The notes beneath the pieces are model-generated. The model had not been told where the DNA came from and did not search any database. It saw nothing but the letters and a program-made list of their open reading frames with translations. Positions 19,196 to 27,913 of a stretch of 64,000 nucleotides of DNA are shown piece by piece (within the stretch, counting starts at the first letter, position 1; every line of letters starts with the position of its first letter). The translations under genes and the position numbers were made by a program. The stretch is from Bacteroidia bacterium (GTDB taxonomy: Bacteria; Bacteroidota; Bacteroidia; AKYH767-A; OLB10), in NCBI GenBank assembly GCA_023262505.1, contig JALRAP010000004.1, positions 1-64,000 on the forward strand, given 5' to 3'.

Positions 19196-20164
19196 ATGGA
19201 CAGACGAAGATTCATAAAAGGCTCTGCAATCATTGGAGCCACCGTTGCCGTACCCGAGATTCTGAAATCGGCTTCAGGAATGGAAAACTCGAAAAACGCA
19301 CGTCGGGTGTACCGGTTACTCAATGCCAACAAATCGATGGTGGGCACGCTGCCAGTTCTAAGGGCATTCGCAGGCGACCATAACGATTATGTTTCGCCAT
19401 TTGTGTTCTTCGACGAGTTCGGTCCTGTAAAAGTGAATCCTAACGACAAACCCTTGAAGGTTGAAGCTCATCCGCATGCCGGCATCGCCCCAACCACCTA
19501 TTTCCTGGAAGGCAGTGGCCACCACCGCGATAGCTTGAATTATGATTTCCAGATTTCGAAAGGCGATTTCATGTTGTTCACCGCCGGTAAGGGTGCTATA
19601 CACATGGAGGAGACGGGGGAATCGTTATACAAAGACGGAGGCATATACCATGGTTTCCAGATCTGGCTGAATCTTCCAGCCAAATTCAAATACCTAGACC
19701 CTTCAACCCGACTTTTCAATCCCGGCCAGATGGCCAAGGTGGAGCGCGAGGATTTCACTGCCAATGTGGTGATGGGCGAACTTTTCGGCTCTAAATCTTC
19801 TGTTGACCCCATGTTCCCCGTTTTTTATTTCCATATCAAGATGAAAGCCGGTTGTAAATTGGAAATTCCTGTTGACGCCACACACAATGCATTTACCTAT
19901 GTCATCAACGGAAGTGTTGAAACGGAAGGCCGTGTTAAGGCGGATGCCAACCAGGTCATCCTTTTTGAACGCGACAGCGACCTGATTCGATTGTTCAGCG
20001 CTGAAGATGCGGAGATATTGCTATGTGGTGGACAGCCGCACAATGAACCTGTTTTCGCGTATGGTCCTTTTGTAATGAATAACGAAGAGCAGATCCGCAG
20101 ATGCTTTGCCGATTACCAAGCGGGAAGGATGGGAGATCCGTATAGGGTCAATGGGAATAATTGA
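19196..20164 (+). CDS. Pirin family protein with N-terminal twin-arginine-like leader
   Basis: ORF 322 aa; DRRRFIKGSAIIGATVAVPEILKSAS; DHNDYVSPFVFFDEFGPVKVNPNDKPLKVEAHPHAGIAPTTYFLEGSGHHRDS. Confidence 0.92.
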   Translation: MDRRRFIKGSAIIGATVAVPEILKSASGMENSKNARRVYRLLNANKSMVGTLPVLRAFAGDHNDYVSPFVFFDEFGPVKVNPNDKPLKVEAHPHAGIAPTTYFLEGSGHHRDSLNYDFQISKGDFMLFTAGKGAIHMEETGESLYKDGGIYHGFQIWLNLPAKFKYLDPSTRLFNPGQMAKVEREDFTANVVMGELFGSKSSVDPMFPVFYFHIKMKAGCKLEIPVDATHNAFTYVINGSVETEGRVKADANQVILFERDSDLIRLFSAEDAEILLCGGQPHNEPVFAYGPFVMNNEEQIRRCFADYQAGRMGDPYRVNGNN

Positions 20165-20335
20165 CAAATTACAATTGACGATTGACGATTGACGACGTAC
20201 GATTGACGATTGACGATTGACGATTGACGACGTACGATTGACGACGTACGATTGACGACGTACGATTGACGATTGACGACTTGCCATGAGCTTGTCACTT
20301 GTCACTTGTCACTTGTCACTTGTCACTTAATCCCT
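20161..20335. repeat. Heptad repeat element: 15 tandem ATTGACG/ACGTACG heptamers, hinge, then (TTGTCAC)5
   Basis: 20174-20278 parses exactly as 15 heptamers (11 ATTGACG, 4 ACGTACG); then acttgccatgagc and five ttgtcac units. Confidence 0.92.
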
Positions 20336-20342
20336 AGCAGCA

Positions 20343-21650
20343 CTAGAAAAACTGCAAGTATATCAACAAAAATGCGGCGGCAGTCATAATGAACAGGGCG
20401 GCAAAGCCGAGGATGTTCAATCCTCTTCCATTCACATAATCCCCCATGATTTTCCTGTTATTTGATATATGCAAGATTATGGCGATCAATACGGGTGCTG
20501 TTATGCCATACAGGATTGCGGTATAGAGCAAGGCATTCATTGGGGTAATACCCACGTAATTCATGGCTAGTCCGAGTAGAAGTGAAATGGCGATGATCAC
20601 ATAGAATCCTCGTGCTTCGTGGAATTTCTTGTCGAGTCCTTGCTCCCATCCGAATGTTTCAGAAAAAATATAGGACAATGACCCGCTCAATACCGGAATG
20701 GCAATGAGTCCGGTTCCGATGATGCCGATGGAGAAGAGCAGGTAGGCGGCGTCGCCCACCAATGGCTTTAAAGCAGCTGCGGCTTCCTCAACCGTCTGGA
20801 TATCGTGCAATCCTGCATTGAACAAAACCGTACCTGTGGTCAGAATTATGAAATACATGATCAGACCGGAAAACGCCATGCCTGAATCGACATCCTGCTC
20901 CATATCCTGGATGATTTTCTTGTCGACCAATATTTTTTTCTTGTTGTTACGCATCTCCTCCACTTCCACGGATGCTTGCCAAAAAAACAGATAGGGAGAT
21001 AAGGTGGTACCCAAAATGCCTACCAATACTGCTATGTATTCCTTTGAAAACTCTATGTGAGGAATGAAGGTCGCCTTGAATATTTCATTCAAGTCTTGGT
21101 TTGTCAAAAAAGGCACAAGCAAATAGACCATGATTGCGATACAGATGTATTTCAAAATATCAGCCATCCGCCGGTAAGGCAAGTAAATGATTAGTCCTAA
21201 GAGCAGCAAGGTGAAAAACACGCTGAAGAAAGAAGCATCAACCGAAGGCACAAGCATATTGCCAACGGCACCCATAGCGGCGATGTTGGCTCCAATATTC
21301 ATCACGATGGCGGGAAAGCTGAACAACAACATCAGATACAGCACAGGACGGGGATAGTGCTTTTTCAAAGTCCCTGTGAGGCCCTGCGAGGTAACAATCC
21401 CGATTTTGGCGCACATCTGTTGAATGGCCGCCATCAGTGGAAACGCCACCAATGCGGTCCAAAGTGTGGAAAGTCCGAAAGCAGCTCCCGCCTGCGAATA
21501 GGTGGCTATTCCGGACGGATCATCATCGCTGGCTCCTGTTACCAAACCTGGACCGAGCTTGTTCCAGAAGTTCTTGAGTTTGTTTCGGCCATGCACGAGG
21601 CGAAAATAGGAAAAGGGGTTGGTTTTATTAATGCTTTGCGTCATACCCAT
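20343..21650 (-). CDS. Nramp family divalent metal transporter
   Basis: ORF 435 aa; GPGLVTGASDDDPSGIATYSQAGAAFGLSTLWTAL...PMNALLYTAILYGITAPVLIAIILHISNNRKIMG. Confidence 0.95.
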   Translation of the reverse strand: MGMTQSINKTNPFSYFRLVHGRNKLKNFWNKLGPGLVTGASDDDPSGIATYSQAGAAFGLSTLWTALVAFPLMAAIQQMCAKIGIVTSQGLTGTLKKHYPRPVLYLMLLFSFPAIVMNIGANIAAMGAVGNMLVPSVDASFFSVFFTLLLLGLIIYLPYRRMADILKYICIAIMVYLLVPFLTNQDLNEIFKATFIPHIEFSKEYIAVLVGILGTTLSPYLFFWQASVEVEEMRNNKKKILVDKKIIQDMEQDVDSGMAFSGLIMYFIILTTGTVLFNAGLHDIQTVEEAAAALKPLVGDAAYLLFSIGIIGTGLIAIPVLSGSLSYIFSETFGWEQGLDKKFHEARGFYVIIAISLLLGLAMNYVGITPMNALLYTAILYGITAPVLIAIILHISNNRKIMGDYVNGRGLNILGFAALFIMTAAAFLLIYLQFF

Positions 21651-21743
21651 AAACTTGAATACATGAATAATTAAATGTCGCTGTTGACGGGTGATCCCTA
21701 AATTCTATATTAGCATGATAAATAACAATCTAAAATCAAAACC

Positions 21744-22517
21744 ATGCAAAACAGCTCATCATTCGTTATGCAACCCCTAAGGATCCTTGGCATCTTCTTG
21801 ATGTTGGTTACTGCCATTTCATGTAGCAAGGACGACTCCAGTACACCCAATAACAACAATGGAAACGGTTGTACTCCTCCTGCTACCCCAACTGTAGGCA
21901 GCAATACCCCTGTTAGTATCGGGGGAACCATTAATTTGACTGCTAGTTCTGTAACCGGTGCCACTGGTTATTCGTGGACTGGACCTAACGGATTCAGCTC
22001 ATCGTTGCAAAACCCCACCATTACATCGGCTACATCCTCAAACTCGGGCACCTATACCGTTACGGTAACAGTGGCTGGCGGTTGTACCAGTTCGGCATCC
22101 ACCAATGTGGCCGTAAACGTCACTGCTCCATGTAATCCCACCAACAACCAATATACCTTGGTGGGCATTCCAGCGGTATCATTCACTCCTCTTGCAATCC
22201 AATTCGGCGTAGGAACTTCTGGGAATTATGAAATCACCTGTAATGGATCCAATGGCGACATACATCTTGAATTCGCTATTCCAACCAAACCAACTCCCGG
22301 AATCTACAATGTAACGCAGCTTGGACCGTTGGCCCCTGCTGATGAGGTTAAAATCAGTAACACCACGTTTAATGCATATTGGTCTACATCGAGTGGATTA
22401 CTTTATGTGACCGATGCTGGCAATGGCAAAAACGTTTACACTTATTGCAGTCTCACTTTTTCAAATTCCACTTTCGGTACTTCGGCATCAGGTTCAGGAA
22501 AAATCACTGAGCCTTAA
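21744..22517 (+). CDS. Hypothetical lipoprotein with Ig/PKD-like repeat
   Basis: ORF 257 aa; FLMLVTAISCSKDD lipobox; TGYSWTGPNGFSSSLQNPTITSATSSNSGTYTVTVT. Confidence 0.85.
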   Translation: MQNSSSFVMQPLRILGIFLMLVTAISCSKDDSSTPNNNNGNGCTPPATPTVGSNTPVSIGGTINLTASSVTGATGYSWTGPNGFSSSLQNPTITSATSSNSGTYTVTVTVAGGCTSSASTNVAVNVTAPCNPTNNQYTLVGIPAVSFTPLAIQFGVGTSGNYEITCNGSNGDIHLEFAIPTKPTPGIYNVTQLGPLAPADEVKISNTTFNAYWSTSSGLLYVTDAGNGKNVYTYCSLTFSNSTFGTSASGSGKITEP

Positions 22518-22544
22518 GTCCAAACTCACAAACAACCTATTATT

Positions 22545-22585
22545 CAAAACCCCTTTGTATAAAAACGCAAAGGGGTTTTGCTTTT
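22545..22585. terminator. Bidirectional intrinsic terminator
   Basis: CAAAACCCCTTTG (22545-22557) / CAAAGGGGTTTTG (22568-22580) inverted repeat between convergent genes. Confidence 0.8.
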
Positions 22586-22588
22586 ACG

Positions 22589-23449
22589 TTAAAGCTTGAA
22601 AACGCTTTTGGATATCAGTGTTGCATAATCGGTATAAACCATCACTTCATACTTGCCTTTGGGCCATCCTTTGACATTCAGATCGACTGGTATGGTGTGC
22701 ATCCCCGGTCCCAAGCCTGATTCCTTGGCAAGCACTTTTACCACTTCCCCTGTGCTTGAGCGGATGTTAATTGTAACAATCGAGCTGTTTGGCAGATAAT
22801 AATCAATCTTTCCAATGAGCCGCTCCGCGATGTCGGAAAAAAGCCGCGTGGTGTCTTTCTGATAAGAGAGCATATACCAAGGGACTTGCTCTCCCTTTAA
22901 TTTTGCAACCAATTCCCGCAATGGCCGAACATTCTTCTCGTCTTCATCATAAATTGAGTAGGAAGGCAAGTTGTCGGACAGACACCATACGGCGTGTTGC
23001 GATGCACCTCTAGGATAATCGCCTTCTTTAATGAGAGTTGCCAATTGAATCCATGATTCAGGAGCCATGTAGCCAATGGAGTATTTCGCACCCTCAGCAG
23101 GTCCTCTGTCGTGAACCTGGCAACAAAACCCCAAAAGATCCTCTTCTGCCATACCCAGTGGCACGATGGTGATCATCCGTTCGTCGGCAATAAACCAATC
23201 CTGATAAATGGAATCCTTAGCGATAAACCTTCGTCCGGGTTCAATCCACACTTTTATGGAGTCGGTGGTCTTATTCTCCATCGATACAGCAAGTCCGTTT
23301 TTGAGGCTATGCAGCCGCTCCACTTTGACATCCAAGAGGCCTTGTTGCACAAGCTTACCAATGGATACATATCCATTCTTTTCATCAATCGACCAGGCAG
23401 GCGAGCCTAACAAGGCCATAACCAAGAATAAAACAACCTTTTTGCTCAT
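22589..23449 (-). CDS. Hypothetical secreted protein
   Basis: ORF 286 aa with signal peptide MSKKVVLFLVMALLGSPAWS; C-terminal region resembles a short FlgD/T9SS-like beta fold. Confidence 0.75.
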   Translation of the reverse strand: MSKKVVLFLVMALLGSPAWSIDEKNGYVSIGKLVQQGLLDVKVERLHSLKNGLAVSMENKTTDSIKVWIEPGRRFIAKDSIYQDWFIADERMITIVPLGMAEEDLLGFCCQVHDRGPAEGAKYSIGYMAPESWIQLATLIKEGDYPRGASQHAVWCLSDNLPSYSIYDEDEKNVRPLRELVAKLKGEQVPWYMLSYQKDTTRLFSDIAERLIGKIDYYLPNSSIVTINIRSSTGEVVKVLAKESGLGPGMHTIPVDLNVKGWPKGKYEVMVYTDYATLISKSVFKL

Positions 23450-23632
23450 GGTATCTGGGTTTTAAAGGTTAATTACTGATGCTAAGTCAAAATTGTCCAA
23501 CAGCCTTAATTAACGCATGAATCCTTCAAATATTATATCCCCTTGGTTCGACATCAAAACCAAATCGAACGAGTTCATTAATTTATTGAATTGATTATTT
23601 ATAATTGCTGTGATTAAACATCAAACATCGAA

Positions 23633-24031
23633 ATGAAAACTATATATATAACCTTAATTTGCCTTTTGCCAACGCAACTGATAGGACAAGCTATCTTCGA
23701 CGGGGATTTCCTGAATAAGTCAAGTATGGAGAAATCCGCTGAAATCGGTTTTGTGCAAATTGTGAGATTCAAAAGCACGCTACCTGATTCGATTGTATTC
23801 GGTGTGATTGAGAAGCGCAAGGTTGAATTTCTGAAAGTGCCTGGATTGGTTCAGAAATACTATCTGCGAGATCCTAAAACGATGGAGTTTTGCGGTGTTT
23901 ACCTGTGGGCTTCAGAGCAAGACTTCCTTGAATTCAAAAAAACGGACTTGGCAAAGTCTTCGGCGCAAGCCTACCAAATAGATGGACAAGCCCGGGTGGA
24001 GCTTTACCATATGATTTATCCGCTCAGGTAA
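23633..24031 (+). CDS. Putative YdhR-like (ABM superfamily) protein with signal peptide
   Basis: ORF 132 aa; KVPGLVQKYYLRDPKTMEFCGVYLWASEQDFLEFKKTDLAKSSAQAYQIDGQARVELYHMIYPLR. Confidence 0.6.
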   Translation: MKTIYITLICLLPTQLIGQAIFDGDFLNKSSMEKSAEIGFVQIVRFKSTLPDSIVFGVIEKRKVEFLKVPGLVQKYYLRDPKTMEFCGVYLWASEQDFLEFKKTDLAKSSAQAYQIDGQARVELYHMIYPLR

Positions 24032-24041
24032 GTATTAAAAA

Positions 24042-25133
24042 TTACCGTAAGCGTTTTTCGACCTGCTTCCAAAAACCGATAAAGGATGGAAAGTACCCGT
24101 TCACATCTGGCGCAATCCAGTCGCGAGGCTCTTCTATTCCACGATATCCATTGTTTAGTGGATGCTCTTTGAAATACAATGGAGCATCTGCACATTGCTC
24201 TATCAAAGATTGATACGACCCGACGTATACCTGTAGCCGCGGAATGTTATGAGACAGGCGCAAAACAAAATCCAAACATTTCGGACTGATTGGATAGGCT
24301 GAAAAATGACTGGGCTCAAGGAGCAGGATCCTATTCCCTGGCTCATCCTTGTGCCACAATGGATCCAGGTTGTAATAATTGTAGACGAAGGTTGGGACAT
24401 CAGGTTTAAGCTGAACAGGTTCAACATCCGGAAGCACCGTGCTGGCAGCAAATTCTCGAATAGATGATAATTCGAAAGGTACTTCCATGGTCTCGAGCTT
24501 ATCGTAGGAAATATCCAGGTAGGTGTTTAGTTGAGTGGTATGAGCGTATTTGTTAATGTTCTCCTGATTGGCAAAATACTTCTTGCTGCTATTGGATGCA
24601 GCCACCCATTGCCAACTGCAGGCATTACTCGACCAATCGCCATCCAACAGATGGTAATACATCCATTGGGATGGATTTTTCCAATAGGATTTAGCGACGT
24701 TGCATACTACGGAAGCCGTGTACATCCGGGCATGGTTGTGCATGTAACCTGTATCATAAAGTGATTGAACGGCTTTATCAATTGCTTCTATTCCCGTTTG
24801 ACCTTCCAACACAGCTATTGGTACCCCATGGTTGGCAACACCGAGTTGCGGAAAGCGTACGTCCAAATCTAATTCCTTGTGTTGCCCTACTCTTTGGAAA
24901 TAATCCCGCCAGCAAAGCTCCTTGACGAAGGATTCGATTTCACGAACTTTATATCCCTTTGATAGGATTGTTTCCAATATCTGCCTTGTACTTATGACTC
25001 CCCTAGAAACATAGGGTGACAAATAGGTAACCGCACCGTTCAAATAGTTCCTTGACTTGCCATAAGCCACAGGATCGATTTGGTTAATCCGTTCGAGGAT
25101 GGAGTTAAAATCAGTCGGGAAATCCGGTCGCAT
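24042..25133 (-). CDS. Cryptochrome/photolyase-like FAD-binding domain protein with a C-terminal, not N-terminal, accessory domain
   Basis: ORF 363 aa; SRGVISTRQILE, FVKELCWRDYFQR, HNHARMYTASVVCNVAKSYW, LLDGDWSSNACSWQWVAAS; starts directly at the FAD-binding domain. Confidence 0.85.
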   Translation of the reverse strand: MRPDFPTDFNSILERINQIDPVAYGKSRNYLNGAVTYLSPYVSRGVISTRQILETILSKGYKVREIESFVKELCWRDYFQRVGQHKELDLDVRFPQLGVANHGVPIAVLEGQTGIEAIDKAVQSLYDTGYMHNHARMYTASVVCNVAKSYWKNPSQWMYYHLLDGDWSSNACSWQWVAASNSSKKYFANQENINKYAHTTQLNTYLDISYDKLETMEVPFELSSIREFAASTVLPDVEPVQLKPDVPTFVYNYYNLDPLWHKDEPGNRILLLEPSHFSAYPISPKCLDFVLRLSHNIPRLQVYVGSYQSLIEQCADAPLYFKEHPLNNGYRGIEEPRDWIAPDVNGYFPSFIGFWKQVEKRLR

Positions 25134-25134
25134 A

Positions 25135-25404
25135 TTAGCGTTTGCTGACCTTGTTCATGGAGATGGAGGTTTGCCTGCTGCATTTGAACCGTTCGATATC
25201 GGGATTGCGCTTCTTGGCATGTTTCTGACTCACGCCACTGTTGACCCGCTTGCGCCATAAGTTGAAGCTGCTTCGCTTGAGTTCCCTGCGCATAATTGTA
25301 ATCACTTCAGATTCCGAAACCCCAAATTGTACTTTGATGGCCTCGAAAGGTGTACGATCCTCCCAAGCCATTTCGATGATGCGGTTGAGTTCGTTGGGGT
25401 TCAT
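25135..25404 (-). CDS. TIGR03643/DUF2805 family protein
   Basis: MNPNELNRIIEMAWEDRTPFEAIKVQFGVSESEVITIMRRELKRSSFNLWRKRVNSGVSQKHAKK; start placed at the internal ATG 25404. Confidence 0.85.
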   Translation of the reverse strand: MNPNELNRIIEMAWEDRTPFEAIKVQFGVSESEVITIMRRELKRSSFNLWRKRVNSGVSQKHAKKRNPDIERFKCSRQTSISMNKVSKR

Positions 25405-25784
25405 GATTTTCGGGGAAAACTGGACTTGTTGAACAGACCAATGAAACAACCCAAAAGCGATTGTTGTTTCAACTCAAGTCAAAAAGTGCTGAAATACAAG
25501 TTTGATAATCGTTATTCGAAGTCAAACTGGCATCCAAAGCCAAATTTTAAAGCTAAATAAAACCCTAGGAAAGCCTTATTGGAGTTAAATCTTGGAAATC
25601 GGATATGAAGGGTAATTTTATCGGCAACAGATTCTTATTTTCGTGAGTGGAATGCCTTCGACTTGGTTACCAAATTTCATCAGTTTGACAGTTATTGACA
25701 ATCACGGCATTCTCTACCGCTGACCGTATTAAACAAACCATGCCAAAGCCATTCGCATAACATCCATAAATACCACTTTAATCC

Positions 25785-27332
25785 ATGGAAAATTTCACCA
25801 CACTTTCAATAGCGCTTTTGTTGATAATAAACATCATCACGCTAGCCATGCTATTCCGGAAGCGTTCATCAGCAAATTCCAATATCGAAGATTATTTAAA
25901 GCCACTGCAAGACGAGATCAACCGACTTTCGAATGGATTGAAGGAAGAGTTTCGCATCAGTCGTTCAGAAAATTCCGATGGTGCAAAGTCCAATAGAGAG
26001 GAACTCAATAAGCAGATAGTTTCGTTCAGGTCTGAAACTGCAGAAGCGATACGGATTTTGAATGACAAGAATGTAGATGCTTTGCAAAAGCTCAATGCTA
26101 CAGTGGAACAGCGCATTTTGGCACTCATAGAAAAAACGGATAACAGTTTCAAATCCTTTACCGAAGGAAATGCGAAGCAACTTGAAAAAATAGAAAAGCA
26201 GGTTGAAGTAAGGCTACAAGCCATTAACGAACAATCCAAAACCGATAGCCAACAAATGCGGGAATCCCTTTCTACTGCATTCAAGGATTTCCAAGAGACG
26301 TTCGATAAAAATGTAAAGTCGTTTAATGACTTGCAGCGGGATAAGTTCAACCAACTGGAAACACGCCAGAATGAATTGGTGACTGCCACGGAGAAAAAGC
26401 TGGATAGCATCAGGAACACCGTTGAAGAGAAATTGGAAAAGACCTTGAGTGAGCGTTTGGGTCAGAGTTTTGAGACAGTTGGTAAGCAATTGATAGAGGT
26501 GCAGCGGGGATTGGGAGAAATGCAAACCCTTGCGCAGGACGTTGGCGGTTTGAAGAAAGTTTTGAGTAATGTGAAAATGCGTGGTGGAATCGGCGAAGTG
26601 CAATTATCAATGTTGTTGGAACAGATTCTTGCACCTGAGCAGTACCAAGCGAATGTTAAAACAAAAAAGGGCGAGGATTCGATTGTCGAGTTTGCCGTCA
26701 AGCTCCCCGGCAAGGAATCCAATGAGCCGGTTTGGTTGCCCATTGATGCCAAGTTCCCGCGCGACAAATACGAACAGCTACAGGAAGCTTACGACGCTGG
26801 AGACATTACCCGCATACAGCAAGCACAGAAGTATTTGGAGGATGGAATCCGATTAATGGCCAAAGACATCAGCCAAAAGTATTTGAACCCGCCTTCTACA
26901 ACCGATTTCGGCATCATGTTCCTCCCATTCGAAGGCATCTATGCGGAAGTTGTACGCAAAGCGAGTCTTTTAGAAGATCTTCAAAGAGATTATAAGATCA
27001 TTATTACGGGACCATCTACTTTGGCAGCGATTTTGAACAGCCTACAAATGGGATTCAGAACTTTAGCTATTCAGAAACGAAGTGGCGAAGTTTGGAGGGT
27101 TTTGGGAGCCGTGAAGAAAGAGTTTGAATCATTTGGAGGCTTGCTTAGCAAAGCTCAAAACAAGATACAGTCTGGGTTGAATGATTTAGACGACGTTGTT
27201 GGCGTGAGGACACGTATGATCAACAAGAAACTGAAAGATGTTACTGTATTGGATGATGCCGAAGCCCGGCAAATTCTTCCGGAAATCACTCCGGCCGAGC
27301 TTTTGGATGACGAAGACAAAGGGGAAGAATAG
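25785..27332 (+). CDS. rmuC: DNA recombination protein RmuC
   Basis: ORF 515 aa; N-terminal TM, long coiled coil, GGIGEVQLSMLLEQILAPEQYQANVKTKKG, WLPIDAKFPRDKYEQLQ. Confidence 0.95.
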   Translation: MENFTTLSIALLLIINIITLAMLFRKRSSANSNIEDYLKPLQDEINRLSNGLKEEFRISRSENSDGAKSNREELNKQIVSFRSETAEAIRILNDKNVDALQKLNATVEQRILALIEKTDNSFKSFTEGNAKQLEKIEKQVEVRLQAINEQSKTDSQQMRESLSTAFKDFQETFDKNVKSFNDLQRDKFNQLETRQNELVTATEKKLDSIRNTVEEKLEKTLSERLGQSFETVGKQLIEVQRGLGEMQTLAQDVGGLKKVLSNVKMRGGIGEVQLSMLLEQILAPEQYQANVKTKKGEDSIVEFAVKLPGKESNEPVWLPIDAKFPRDKYEQLQEAYDAGDITRIQQAQKYLEDGIRLMAKDISQKYLNPPSTTDFGIMFLPFEGIYAEVVRKASLLEDLQRDYKIIITGPSTLAAILNSLQMGFRTLAIQKRSGEVWRVLGAVKKEFESFGGLLSKAQNKIQSGLNDLDDVVGVRTRMINKKLKDVTVLDDAEARQILPEITPAELLDDEDKGEE

Positions 27333-27418
27333 CCTCGCTTGTGATTGGATTTTGAGTTTAATCCGCCATCAGAATTGTGTGGCAGGTGAGGCTCCGATTA
27401 ATTTCAATAGCATTTTTC

Positions 27419-27799
27419 TCAAACACCCCACTTGAACGGCTTCGTACAAGGGTCGCAGGTGATTTTGAGAACTTGACCCAAGCACTTGGCCTTGCCTTGC
27501 ACATTCACATGGATGTATGCGAGGTCCAAACGTTTCTCAACCAATTCACCACTAGGGGTAGTGCCTCTCAAAATAACAAAGTAGAAATCCCCTTCCACCC
27601 GGTAATAATTCACAGAAGTCACATCAAGCAACTGTTTGGACTCATCAGAACAACAGGCGCACCATAGTATCACCTGTTTTTCTTTAAGCAAATACTCTGT
27701 TGCTGCCTTGGCATGTTCCTGGCTCAGATACATCAGTTGATCAGCTTTTGCCTCTTGGTAAAGGGTAGCTGCAAATAGTATTAGCAATAGTGCTCTCAT
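27419..27799 (-). CDS. Hypothetical secreted Cys-containing protein
   Basis: ORF 126 aa; signal peptide MRALLLILFAATLYQEAKA; QVILWCACCSDESK. Confidence 0.6.
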   Translation of the reverse strand: MRALLLILFAATLYQEAKADQLMYLSQEHAKAATEYLLKEKQVILWCACCSDESKQLLDVTSVNYYRVEGDFYFVILRGTTPSGELVEKRLDLAYIHVNVQGKAKCLGQVLKITCDPCTKPFKWGV

Positions 27800-27913
27800 G
27801 TGTGATTAGGTTTTTGATTTATTGAAAACGAGAAAGGTACCGGATTATTGCGCCGAGAATCATCCACTTCGATTCTTCAAAAAATTGGATAATCCCCTAA
27901 ACTATTGCTTTCA

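Noticed and set aside
20021-20305. Minus-strand ORFs 20021..20305 and 20113..20298 encoding SSIVRRQSYVVNRQSS-type repeats
   Set aside because: Artefact of the period-7 heptad array, whose complement lacks stop codons; overlaps the pirin gene; no start context
25892-26603. Minus ORFs opposite rmuC
   Set aside because: Ser/Phe/Leu-rich shadow frames of the RmuC coiled coil
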